A DNA stretch of 18,093 nucleotides from an uncultured Clostridia bacterium (GTDB lineage: Bacteria; Bacillota; Clostridia; Oscillospirales; Acutalibacteraceae), in assembly GCA_946006915.1 (NCBI GenBank), contig CAMFZK010000005.1, positions 1 to 18,093 of the forward strand, written 5' to 3'. Below are positions 7,424 through 14,776 of the stretch, in pieces. Made by a program: the position numbers and the translations under genes. The notes beneath the pieces were generated by a model. The model saw only the letters and a program-made list of their open reading frames with translations. It was not told the origin of the DNA and ran no database searches. Position 1 is the stretch's first letter, and every line of letters begins with the position of its first letter.

Positions 7424-8050
7424 ATGACAGAAAGTGTTAACAGTTCTGCCGCTATACCACAGGCGGAAGAAAACAGGGATATCACACCCGAACAAACGGA
7501 AATTTTTATTCCCGTTAAGTACAACAAACAAATTATGAACCTTGATGTTGCCAAAGCCGGCGAATTAGCACAAAAGGGGCTTAAATTTGAAAGTATTTGC
7601 GAAGATTTTGAAGAACTTAAAAAAATGGCACTCCAAAAGGGTAAAAGTGTAAGCGAGTTTATCGCCGAACTTAAAACCCAAAATTACAACACAAAAAAGC
7701 AACAGTTGACCGAAAAATGCGGCGGTGACGGAGCGCTTGCGGAACATATTTTAGAACTTGAAGATAATAAAGGTTCGGAAATAAGGGGTTTTGAGGAATT
7801 AAAAGAAAAATTCCCAAAATTTAAAACATTGGACAGTTTGCCCGAAAGCGTTTTGGAAAACGCAAAATTAAAGGGAAGTTTACTGCTTGACGAGTATTTA
7901 AGATACAAATTGAATGAGGAAATTGCCGTTCGCAATAATATAAGCAAGCAAAACTCGGCAAAAAATTCAAGCGTTGGCTCCCAACTTACCAAACGGGGTA
8001 TCGACAATCCCGAAACAGCAGAATTTTTAAAAGGACTTTGGAACAAATAA
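7424..8050 (+). CDS. Scaffold-like protein preceding the major capsid gene
   Basis: A 208-residue, highly charged, helix-rich protein with no membrane segment. The segment IFIPVKYNKQIMNLDVAKAGELAQKGLKFE followed by a helical stretch (FEELKKMALQKGKSVSEFIAEL) matches the general form of scaffolding proteins in Firmicute phages, which begin with a short beta region (IPVKFN-x-LxxEEA-x-LAQKGM) and continue as a coiled coil. Scaffolds assemble with the coat protein and leave or are cleaved during maturation; no protease gene is seen in the cassette. The gene lies 19 nt before the capsid gene, the standard place. An ACGGAG site precedes ATG 7424. The residues after about 160 are polar and low in complexity (SKQNSAKNSS). 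Confidence 0.78.
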   Translation: MTESVNSSAAIPQAEENRDITPEQTEIFIPVKYNKQIMNLDVAKAGELAQKGLKFESICEDFEELKKMALQKGKSVSEFIAELKTQNYNTKKQQLTEKCGGDGALAEHILELEDNKGSEIRGFEELKEKFPKFKTLDSLPESVLENAKLKGSLLLDEYLRYKLNEEIAVRNNISKQNSAKNSSVGSQLTKRGIDNPETAEFLKGLWNK

Positions 8051-8069
8051 TTAAACGGAGGATTTAAAA

Positions 8070-9236
8070 ATGTCAATTAACAGTATAGAAAATGCAACAA
8101 GATATTCAAACGAACTTGATAAAATGTTTTTACAAAAAAGTGCAACCGGATTTTTTGCGGATAATGCACTTGCCACAAAATTTGTGGGTGCAAAAACCGT
8201 AATTATTCCCGATGTGGATTTTCAAGGACTTGCAGATTATGACCGTGAAACCGGCTTTACAAAGGGTGCAATTACCGTAAGCAACACTTCTTACACAATG
8301 GCAATGGACCGTGCACGTTCTTTGCAAATTGACCGTGAAGATATGGACGAAACGGGTGTTGCAAATCTTGCAGGCAAAATTTTAGGCGAATATGTTCGCA
8401 CAAAGGTTGTACCGGAATGTGACGCTTATGTGCTTTCTAAATTAGGCGGTTTAGCGGTTACACGCTCTAACACTATAAACGGCGACGTTAAAAAACCTTT
8501 TGAAGCACTCTGCAAACTTATTAACGAAGTTCAGGCACAAGTAGGTTATGACGAAGAATTGGTGGCTTTTGTAGACGGCTATATGTTTGCACAACTCCAA
8601 AATTCCGACGAAGTTTCAAAAATGATTACCGTAAGTGACTTTAAACAGGGTGAAATTTCGCTAAAAGTTAAAAGCATTAACGGTGTTGCAATTATTCCGG
8701 TTGTAAGCGAGAGAATGAAAACCGCTTATACTTTCGGTGCAAACGGCTTTACACCCGCCGAAAAATCACGTGAGATTTATATGCTTGTAACTCCGAAATC
8801 CGGTGCGCACCTTGTTAAGAAAACCGAAAATATGCGTATATTCACACCCGAACAGAATATAGACGCCGATGCTTACAAGTTTGATTACAGAATTTATTAC
8901 GATGTATTTGTAAACAAAAGCGGTCTTGACGCTATTTGGGCTTGGGTATCTCCCGAAGTTGTAATTACAGCGGGTCCTCAAAGCATTGAAGTAACTGAAG
9001 GTGCTATTGACGAAACAATTTCGGTTACCGCACAAAGTGAAGGTCAACTTACATACCAGTGGTATAAAGCCGAGAACGAAAACGGTACAGGTGGGGTTAA
9101 GATTAAGGGTGCAAACTCTGCAACCTATGCTTTGCCCGAAGATTTGAAAGCCGGTAAGCATTACTACTATGTATCGGTAATTGTAAACGGTATTGCAGGA
9201 ATTAAATCCGAAATAGCAACTGTTACGGTTTCTTAA
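8070..9236 (+). CDS. Major capsid protein with C-terminal Ig-like domain
   Basis: A 388-residue coat protein. Residues 1 to about 292 have the look of Firmicute phage major capsid proteins: an N-terminal arm, the DRETGFTKGAIT and DREDMDETG segments, and the long conserved C-terminal part SERMKTAYTF...FTPEQNIDADAYKFDYRIYYDVFV. Residues 294-388 form a separate all-beta domain with the YQWYK signature at 329-333 and a Y-Y-V-x-V-x-V-N-G ending, typical of bacterial Ig-like folds displayed on phage heads and tails. Such domains are usually surface-exposed and may bind carbohydrates or mucus. ATG 8070 has a strong ACGGAGGA site at 8056-8062. A terminator-like hairpin follows directly, which fits the need for far more copies of this protein than of those downstream. 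Confidence 0.88.
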   Translation: MSINSIENATRYSNELDKMFLQKSATGFFADNALATKFVGAKTVIIPDVDFQGLADYDRETGFTKGAITVSNTSYTMAMDRARSLQIDREDMDETGVANLAGKILGEYVRTKVVPECDAYVLSKLGGLAVTRSNTINGDVKKPFEALCKLINEVQAQVGYDEELVAFVDGYMFAQLQNSDEVSKMITVSDFKQGEISLKVKSINGVAIIPVVSERMKTAYTFGANGFTPAEKSREIYMLVTPKSGAHLVKKTENMRIFTPEQNIDADAYKFDYRIYYDVFVNKSGLDAIWAWVSPEVVITAGPQSIEVTEGAIDETISVTAQSEGQLTYQWYKAENENGTGGVKIKGANSATYALPEDLKAGKHYYYVSVIVNGIAGIKSEIATVTVS

Positions 9237-9246
9237 AAATGAATTT

Positions 9247-9270
9247 AAGGGGGAGGGAAACCTCCCTTTT
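9247..9270 (+). terminator. Terminator-like hairpin after the capsid gene (attenuator candidate)
   Basis: AAGGGGGAGG (9247-9256) pairs with CCTCCCTTTT (9261-9270) across a GAAA tetraloop, with two G-T pairs. The stem core is very GC-rich compared with its surroundings and the 3' arm ends in TTTT. The weak U-tract suggests partial termination, leaving some read-through to the portal gene. Confidence 0.7.
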
Positions 9271-9275
9271 AAATC

Positions 9276-9332
9276 AGCCAAAGCATTTAAAAACTTATGA
9301 CCTAAAATTGCGTTTTTAGATGTCTTTCGGCT
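9276..9332 (+). promoter_or_regulatory. Long imperfect hairpin in the portal leader
   Basis: Left arm AGCC-AAAG-CAT-T-TAAAAAC (9276-9294) pairs with GTTTTTA-G-ATG-(T)-CTTT-(C)-GGCT (9312-9332): 19 pairs with two single-base bulges and a 17-nt loop at 9295-9311. It lies between the terminator-like hairpin and the portal ribosome site AAGGAGG (9344-9350), which stays unpaired. It may protect the downstream mRNA from decay, act as a processing site, or be a binding site for a protein. The pairing is seen; the function is unknown. Confidence 0.5.
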
Positions 9333-9357
9333 CATTCTACAATAAGGAGGTAACACA

Positions 9358-10941
9358 ATGAATTTGGATTACAAAGAAGTTTACGGCGAATATCAGGCGG
9401 GGGTTAATTACAAGTCATCTTTAGGCAAAAAAGGAATGTACGAACAAAACCGTATTAACGAACGCTTTTTTATAGGCGACCAATGGTACGGTGCTAAATG
9501 CGGTAACGACCGCCCGCTTGTACGTCATAACATAATAAAACGTATAGGCGACTATAAAATGTCCCAAATACTAAATGCACCCATAAGAGTTGATTTTTCG
9601 GCAGAGGGAATACCGACCGACAGCACTATTACTACACAAAGGGATAACGCAAAACTTTACGACGGCGTTTTAAATCAGGCGGAAATTAACCTTATAACCA
9701 AAGCATTCGGTATGTATTTTGACACAACTGCCGAAAGGGTAAACTTTGCAAGTTTACAGGATAAAATTTTAAGAAACGCTTATGTTACGGGTACGGGTGT
9801 ACTTTACACCTATTGGGATTCGGAAATTAGAACAGGGCTTTATGCCGACGAGGGCAAAAAATGCAAAATAAGCGGGGATATTGCCTGCGAAGTGCTTGAT
9901 ATTGAAGATGTATATTTCGGTGATGTTTACTGTGAAGAGGTTGAAAAACAAAGTTATATAATAATTTCAGCACTTACAGAAACCGAAAAAGTATTAAGGG
10001 AAGCACGGATTTTCGGGGCTGATACTAATGTTTTAAGAAATATTGAAGAATCTGCCGTATCGGGAAAAGTAAACCTTATTACAAAGTTTTTTAAGGAATA
10101 TAAACCGGACGGAAATTATACAATAAAATGTATAAAGGTATGTGAAAGAGCAGTAGTAAGAGATGTTTTTGACACGGGTCTCAGACGTTACCCAATCAAC
10201 ATTTTTAAATGGGAACGCAAAAACAATTCGGTTTACGGTGAAAGCGAAATTACCTATTTAATACCTAATCAAATTGCAATTAACCGAATGATTACGGCTA
10301 ATGTTTGGTCGGCTATGACAACCGGTATGCCTATAATGCTTGTAAACGGCGACACGGTAACTCAAAAAATAACTAATGAACCGGGACAAATTATAAAGGT
10401 TTTCGGCAGTAACGAAGACGTTGCGGGTGCGGTTAAATATGTAACACCGCCTGTATTTAACGAGGACTATGATGTTAGCATAAACTCACTTATAAACAAC
10501 ACCTTAACCCAAAGCGGTGCTAACGAGGTAGCACTTGGTGACAGCAGAGCCGATAACGCAACTGCGCTTATTGCAATGCGTGATGCCGCTTTAATGCCGT
10601 TGCAAATAATTAAAAACCGCTTTTACGCATTTATTGAAGAAACCGCAAGAATTTGGGCGGATTTTTGGATTACACAGTATTCCGACCGAAAAATAAAAAT
10701 TTGCGACCAAAAGGGAATATGGTATATGCCGTTTACTGCTTCAAGATACAGTGAACTTATTATCAACACAAAGGTTAATGTATCAGGCGGGACGGTTTAT
10801 AGCGAAAGAGAATGTTTTGAAAACTTGATAACCCTTTTTGAAAAAGGAATTATCACCAAAGAACAGTTAATCGAAAGATTGCCGAACGGCAGTATTCCCG
10901 ACAAAAATTCACTGCTTGAACAAGTTGCGGAGGGTGATTAA
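9358..10941 (+). CDS. Phage portal protein (P22 gp1-like type)
   Basis: A 527-residue portal, the ring at one capsid vertex through which DNA enters and leaves and on which the terminase docks. The N-terminal part (FFIGDQWY at 37-44, RPLVRHNIIKRIGDYKMSQIL) and the NSVYGESEITYLIPNQIAINRM segment (290-311) are typical of portals of short-tailed phages related to P22 gp1. The C-terminal third contains the long helical stem region (ATALIAMRDAALMPLQIIKNRFYAFIEETARIW). Full length and uninterrupted. AAGGAGG at 9344-9350 is a very strong ribosome site, fitting a gene that needs translation even if transcription is reduced by the hairpin upstream. Here the portal follows the capsid gene; in most phages it precedes scaffold and capsid. 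Confidence 0.9.
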   Translation: MNLDYKEVYGEYQAGVNYKSSLGKKGMYEQNRINERFFIGDQWYGAKCGNDRPLVRHNIIKRIGDYKMSQILNAPIRVDFSAEGIPTDSTITTQRDNAKLYDGVLNQAEINLITKAFGMYFDTTAERVNFASLQDKILRNAYVTGTGVLYTYWDSEIRTGLYADEGKKCKISGDIACEVLDIEDVYFGDVYCEEVEKQSYIIISALTETEKVLREARIFGADTNVLRNIEESAVSGKVNLITKFFKEYKPDGNYTIKCIKVCERAVVRDVFDTGLRRYPINIFKWERKNNSVYGESEITYLIPNQIAINRMITANVWSAMTTGMPIMLVNGDTVTQKITNEPGQIIKVFGSNEDVAGAVKYVTPPVFNEDYDVSINSLINNTLTQSGANEVALGDSRADNATALIAMRDAALMPLQIIKNRFYAFIEETARIWADFWITQYSDRKIKICDQKGIWYMPFTASRYSELIINTKVNVSGGTVYSERECFENLITLFEKGIITKEQLIERLPNGSIPDKNSLLEQVAEGD

Positions 10942-11295
10942 ATGACAGGGTACGATATTTATAATAGGGTTTTAAATTTAAGCGGAAAGCGCCATACTGT
11001 GGATGACGGTTTTTCGGAACAGATTATGCTTGAACGTATGCCCGATATTATTAACCAAATATGTTTTGATTTAAAAATACCTGCAGTAAAAGCGTTGGAA
11101 AACGAGATAAATGCCACCGAACCGCAAATTGATGCGCTTTGTTACGGTACTGCAATGTTGTTATCCTTAAGCGAGGGAGAAACAGAGAAAAACAGATTAT
11201 TCACCCAAATATACAATGCAAAAAGAGCGGCGGTTTTAAGCGAAACCCAAAAAATACAAGACAGTTTGCCAACGGTAAGTTACGGGGTTGATTAA
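10942..11295 (+). CDS. Head-tail connector-like protein
   Basis: A 117-residue mostly helical protein beginning at the base after the portal stop codon and ending at the base before the next start, so all three are translated from one message. The GGAGGGTG just before the portal stop serves as its ribosome site. It begins MTGYDIYNRVLNLSG and has a central LCYGTAMLLSLSEGETEKNRLFTQIYNAKRA region. Small helical proteins with an ALSEGD-x-EKNxLFxxxYNxKRA segment sit after the portal in many Firmicute phages and form the adaptor ring (a role like P22 gp4 or HK97 gp6). Assignment is by position and general form; I cannot name a specific family. Confidence 0.65.
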   Translation: MTGYDIYNRVLNLSGKRHTVDDGFSEQIMLERMPDIINQICFDLKIPAVKALENEINATEPQIDALCYGTAMLLSLSEGETEKNRLFTQIYNAKRAAVLSETQKIQDSLPTVSYGVD

Positions 11296-13341
11296 ATGAA
11301 ATACGATTTATTAAATAAGACAAGTTACAAAACTTTAAGGGTGAAAAATCTTGACGGCGGTATTAACTGTTTATTATCGCCTTCGGATATAGAGGACAAT
11401 CAATTAAGCGACTGCAAAAATGTTTGGTTTCGGGACGGGAGTATTAAAACAAGACCGGGAACAAGGGTTGATACCGCAAAATACATAAAACCCGAAGAAA
11501 CCGATACGTTTTACAAATATGAATATAAACTTCACAATACGGGACTTAATATTGCGGGGGAATATATGCGTATTGCAACCGGTGAAATTTGTGTGGAAGA
11601 TTATGTATATTACTGCAATGTTTTTTTAGTGGGCGAAAACGGCAATTTTTTACCCGCAGGTAAACTTTCGTTTTTCAGAACCACAAGCGAAATATTTTAC
11701 ACGCCCATAAATATACTTTTCTACACAGGAAAACCGCAAACCGGCGGTGGCATTTTTGCAATGGTTACAACCCAAAACGATTTTTACGACGACCAAAGGT
11801 TTTATGCTATTTATGAAATAAGTGAGGATTTTAAGGAATGGAACAGGGTTTATAATTTTTATATACCAACCCTTTACATAAACGGCAGGGGCAACAAATA
11901 TGCTATTCCAAAGGGAAATAATCAGGTGAACTTTAATTCGCCGAAAATATTGGAGTCGCCCAATATGCTGAACGGCAGATTTCACGCATATTTTACTTCG
12001 GACGGGTATTCCAATTCTTTTAGATTGCCTTTTCCGAAACTTTCAAGTGAAAGCGTCATTTGCCGAATTTACTACAACCTTGTAGATTACGTGGAATGGC
12101 TGGTGGGCGCACACAGTACAGAAAACCGCCAAACATTTTTCGGAGTAGAGGTTACTATGCAGGTTGATAGGGAAAAAGGTACGGTTTACTTTCTTTCAAA
12201 CGGTAAAGACTATCCTATTCCGTTAATGGATATCTATAATGAAAACAACATTAAAATCACCGCCACAAAAGAAATAGAAAAAGGACGGGAAAAAATTATA
12301 CATTCCACTTGCGCTTGCAACTATAAATCGCGTATAATTATTTCGGGCGGAGAAAGCGGTAACGAAGTATATGAAGCCGATTTTGACAACCCGCTGTACT
12401 TTTCGCAAAAATCTTCGGTTAAGGTTGGCTCTGCCGACAGTGAAGTTGTTGACTTCGCCGTAAAGGATAACCGCATTGTAGTGCTTAAACAGGACGGAAT
12501 TTATTACCTAAACTTTAGAAACGGAAATAAAATTAATGATATTTCATTACTTGCCGACAGTGACAAGATATTTACTTATGACGACAAGTTTTACTGCAAT
12601 ATTATTACCGATAAGGTGGGATGTTACGGCAAGGAATTTACCGCCGTTTTAAATGATGATATTGTATTTTTTGGTAAAGACCGTAAAATTTATCTATTAA
12701 AATCGCTTGATTCGGGAGGATTAGTTCAAATTTCGGACAATTTGGGCAAAAAATTTGAGTTTTTTAAGTATCCCGATTTCGGCTGCGGTGGAAGTAACAA
12801 ATATATTATTTTCAGGAAAAACAGAGCATTTACGGCGGAAATTATAGGTAAAAATGCCGTGTGGCATTATTTTGAATTTCCCGAAAACTATAAAATTAAC
12901 GGCGGTTTTTGGTTTAACAATAATTTTTGGTTTCTTTGTTCAACAAATGACGGTAATGTTTCTTATATTGCGCAGTTAAACGCCGAAACCGATGAATTTA
13001 TCGACTTTGATTCCGACGGAAACGTTGTAAAATCCGATTTACCGATTGAAAGCAGTATTACCACAAAACGATTAAATTTTTCTTCCGGTTCACAAAAACA
13101 AAAAATCGAAAGTATCTACCTTTCACTTGCGTCTAAAGCGAATATAGGAATTTATGTAAACTCAAGACAGATTGCCGATGTTAATTTAAGAATGACCGAA
13201 AACGAACTAAACAGTAGGGAATATAAATCGGTTAAATTATCACCTTACGTTAACGGTGCTAATTCGGTTTACATAACACTTAATTCCAAAAGCGGAATGA
13301 CGGTAGCAGATTTAGAAATAATTTACAGGGAAACAGGTTAA
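11296..13341 (+). CDS. Large beta-rich short-tail (nozzle/stabilisation) protein, P22 gp10-like
   Basis: A 681-residue protein with no signal peptide or membrane segment. It opens with NLDGGINCLLSPSDIEDNQL and then CKNVWFRDGSIKTRPGT, the N-terminal signature (gG-in-DNQ-x-NxWFRxGxxxTRPG) of short-tail proteins that close the portal channel, comparable to P22 gp10 and T7 gp12 nozzle proteins. The middle (about 330-560) repeats short beta strands separated by Gly/Asp turns (for example DFAVKDNRIVVLKQDGIYYLNF, AVLNDDIVFFGKDRKIYLL), which suggests a beta-propeller. A beta-sandwich-like end follows (ITTKRLNFSSGSQKQKIESI). It would be the outermost structural protein of the particle encoded here. 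The ribosome site GGGG lies in the upstream gene's last codons. Family name is inferred from motif and position. Confidence 0.7.
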   Translation: MKYDLLNKTSYKTLRVKNLDGGINCLLSPSDIEDNQLSDCKNVWFRDGSIKTRPGTRVDTAKYIKPEETDTFYKYEYKLHNTGLNIAGEYMRIATGEICVEDYVYYCNVFLVGENGNFLPAGKLSFFRTTSEIFYTPINILFYTGKPQTGGGIFAMVTTQNDFYDDQRFYAIYEISEDFKEWNRVYNFYIPTLYINGRGNKYAIPKGNNQVNFNSPKILESPNMLNGRFHAYFTSDGYSNSFRLPFPKLSSESVICRIYYNLVDYVEWLVGAHSTENRQTFFGVEVTMQVDREKGTVYFLSNGKDYPIPLMDIYNENNIKITATKEIEKGREKIIHSTCACNYKSRIIISGGESGNEVYEADFDNPLYFSQKSSVKVGSADSEVVDFAVKDNRIVVLKQDGIYYLNFRNGNKINDISLLADSDKIFTYDDKFYCNIITDKVGCYGKEFTAVLNDDIVFFGKDRKIYLLKSLDSGGLVQISDNLGKKFEFFKYPDFGCGGSNKYIIFRKNRAFTAEIIGKNAVWHYFEFPENYKINGGFWFNNNFWFLCSTNDGNVSYIAQLNAETDEFIDFDSDGNVVKSDLPIESSITTKRLNFSSGSQKQKIESIYLSLASKANIGIYVNSRQIADVNLRMTENELNSREYKSVKLSPYVNGANSVYITLNSKSGMTVADLEIIYRETG

Positions 13342-13345
13342 AATT

Positions 13346-14518
13346 ATGAAAAAGATTTGTATTGTAATAGCGCTGATTTTTTGTCTTGTCGGTTGCACTG
13401 CCCCTAAAGTCAAAGACATAGGAAACAGCGGGAGTGCGCAAAGCGGTGTTTGGATTTCTTACAGCGAAATTAACAGTATGCTTTTGAGTGAAAACGGTTT
13501 TAAAAACGAATTTTCGCAAGTTTTATTCAACCTAAAGGAACTGGAAATTGAAAATGTCTATCTCCACGTCCGTGCATTTTGCGATTCCTTGTACCCATCA
13601 AAATATTTTCCTAAAATGAAAGCACTTGACGGGTATGATTATGATGTTTTGGAATACATAACAAAAACCTTAAAAGCCGAAAATATCAAGGTTCACGCTT
13701 GGATAAATCCTTACAGAGTTTCGACTTCAACTACCGATATCAACACCCTTGATACCGACAGTCCCGCATATATTTGGCTTAGTGACCAAATACCCGAAAA
13801 CGATAAAAATGTTTGTGTAAGCGGCGGAATATACCTAAACCCTGCCGAACCGGAAGTAAGAAACCTTGTTATAAACGAAATAAAGGAAATTTTAGAAAAT
13901 TACGATGTAGACGGAATCCACTTTGACGATTATTTTTACCCCACAACCGAAACTTCGTTTGATGAAATTTCCTATAAAAATTACAGTGAAAACAACCAAA
14001 ACCCCTTGAGTTTGGAAGATTGGCGAAGAAATAATGTAAACTTACTTATTAGCGGCTGTTATGACGCTATTAAATATAAAAACAGTAACGTCATTTTTTC
14101 GGTAAGTCCAATGGCTTCATTAGATAAGAATTACAATAATCTATATGCCGATGTTGCGGAATGGATAAACGGGGAATATGTTGATGTTATTATTCCGCAG
14201 ATTTATTTCGGTTTTTCGTATCCGCAAGAGGAATTCAGGTTCCAGAATATGCTTGAAACTTGGAAAAAAGCGGTAAAAAACAGTAATGTAGGGCTTTGTA
14301 TAGGTTTAGGTTGTTACAAAGGTGTTCCCGAATTGGAAGAAGACCGTGACGAATGGGAAAACAATTTTGATATTATAAGCCGACAGGTGGAAATTTGTAA
14401 AAAAGACCAAACGGTAGAAGGATATGTCTATTTTTCCTATTCCTCGCTTTTTTCAAATGAATACCCTTATAAAACCCAAAGGGAAAATATTATAAAAGCG
14501 GTGAATACAAATGGATAA
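13346..14518 (+). CDS. Lipoprotein glycosidase of the GHL10 (YngK/DigH-like) family
   Basis: A 390-residue secreted lipoprotein: hydrophobic signal and lipobox LVGC with Cys17. The rest is one GHL10 TIM-barrel: VYLHVRAF (71-78), HAWINPYRVS (117-126), LNPAEPEVRNL (164-174), the diagnostic VDGIHFDDYFYP (188-199, with Asp194/Asp195 as likely active-site acids) and VDVIIPQIYFGF (279-290). Characterised relatives such as E. coli DigH cleave peptidoglycan glycan chains that lack stem peptides. It starts 4 nt after the nozzle-like gene and overlaps the holin-like gene by 8 nt, so it belongs to the cassette's transcript rather than being a chance neighbour. It stands where a phage endolysin is expected, but it is exported by the Sec/lipoprotein route and anchored to the membrane. 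Peptidoglycan as the substrate here is inference. Confidence 0.88.
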   Translation: MKKICIVIALIFCLVGCTAPKVKDIGNSGSAQSGVWISYSEINSMLLSENGFKNEFSQVLFNLKELEIENVYLHVRAFCDSLYPSKYFPKMKALDGYDYDVLEYITKTLKAENIKVHAWINPYRVSTSTTDINTLDTDSPAYIWLSDQIPENDKNVCVSGGIYLNPAEPEVRNLVINEIKEILENYDVDGIHFDDYFYPTTETSFDEISYKNYSENNQNPLSLEDWRRNNVNLLISGCYDAIKYKNSNVIFSVSPMASLDKNYNNLYADVAEWINGEYVDVIIPQIYFGFSYPQEEFRFQNMLETWKKAVKNSNVGLCIGLGCYKGVPELEEDRDEWENNFDIISRQVEICKKDQTVEGYVYFSYSSLFSNEYPYKTQRENIIKAVNTNG

Positions 14519-14753
14519 TACGGTAATAGTCGCTTCTATTTCCTTTTTGGGAACACTTGTTGGTACTGCCGGCGGTATTATTGCCGGCGGAAAACTTGTT
14601 AATTACCGTTTGGAACAACTTGAAAAAAGAATGGAATCATACAGTAATCTTGCTTTACGGCTTCCGGTTATAGAAGAAAAAATTAAAAATGCAGACCGAA
14701 GAATTTTAAAACTTGAATGTGAAAGTGCGGTAGATTATTCTAATGCAAATTAA
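14511..14753 (+). CDS. Small holin-like membrane protein with coiled-coil tail
   Basis: An 80-residue protein with one N-terminal glycine-rich membrane helix (about 5-28, IVASISFLGTLVGTAGGIIAGG) and a charged helical tail with heptad pattern (YRLEQLEKRMESYSNLALRLPVIEEKIKNADRRILKLE). Proteins of this form (…TLVGTxGGIIA…KLxNYRLEQLEKK…) are common in lysis regions of Firmicute prophages and are often labelled holin or hemolysin-type, though pore formation is seldom shown. ATG 14511 lies within the last codons of the glycosidase gene, so translation is coupled. Last gene of the cassette; it ends ahead of the shared hairpin terminator. It could open the membrane or hold the glycosidase or the particle at the membrane. 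Confidence 0.7.
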   Translation: MDNTVIVASISFLGTLVGTAGGIIAGGKLVNYRLEQLEKRMESYSNLALRLPVIEEKIKNADRRILKLECESAVDYSNAN

Positions 14754-14776
14754 AAAAATTGCAGATAAGATAAACA

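Larger units (their letters stand above)
5608..14753 (+). mobile_element. Compact phage-derived encapsidation cassette, about 9.1 kb
   Basis: Ten genes on one strand run from terminase to a holin-like protein with gaps of at most 121 nt and many overlaps, flanked on both sides by ordinary host operons on the other strand. Present: DNA packaging (putative TerS, TerL), scaffold-like protein, capsid, portal, connector-like and nozzle-like proteins, and a lipoprotein glycosidase with a holin-like partner. Absent within the block: integrase, recombinase, repressor, antirepressor, replication, long-tail tube or tape measure, tail fibre, amidase or lysozyme. No tRNA and no obvious flanking repeats mark integration. 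All frames are intact and base and codon style look like the neighbours by eye. A domesticated or GTA-like cassette fits best; a decayed prophage or satellite remains possible. Confidence 0.75.

Noticed and set aside
7684..8076. Minus-strand open frame of 130 codons under the scaffold gene
   Set aside because: Phe/Ser-rich antisense shadow of a lysine/glutamate-rich gene, no ribosome site.
8766..9356. Minus-strand open frame of 196 codons over the capsid gene end and the intergenic gap
   Set aside because: Antisense to the coat protein, no ribosome site or recognisable protein pattern; the gap itself is better explained by RNA hairpins.
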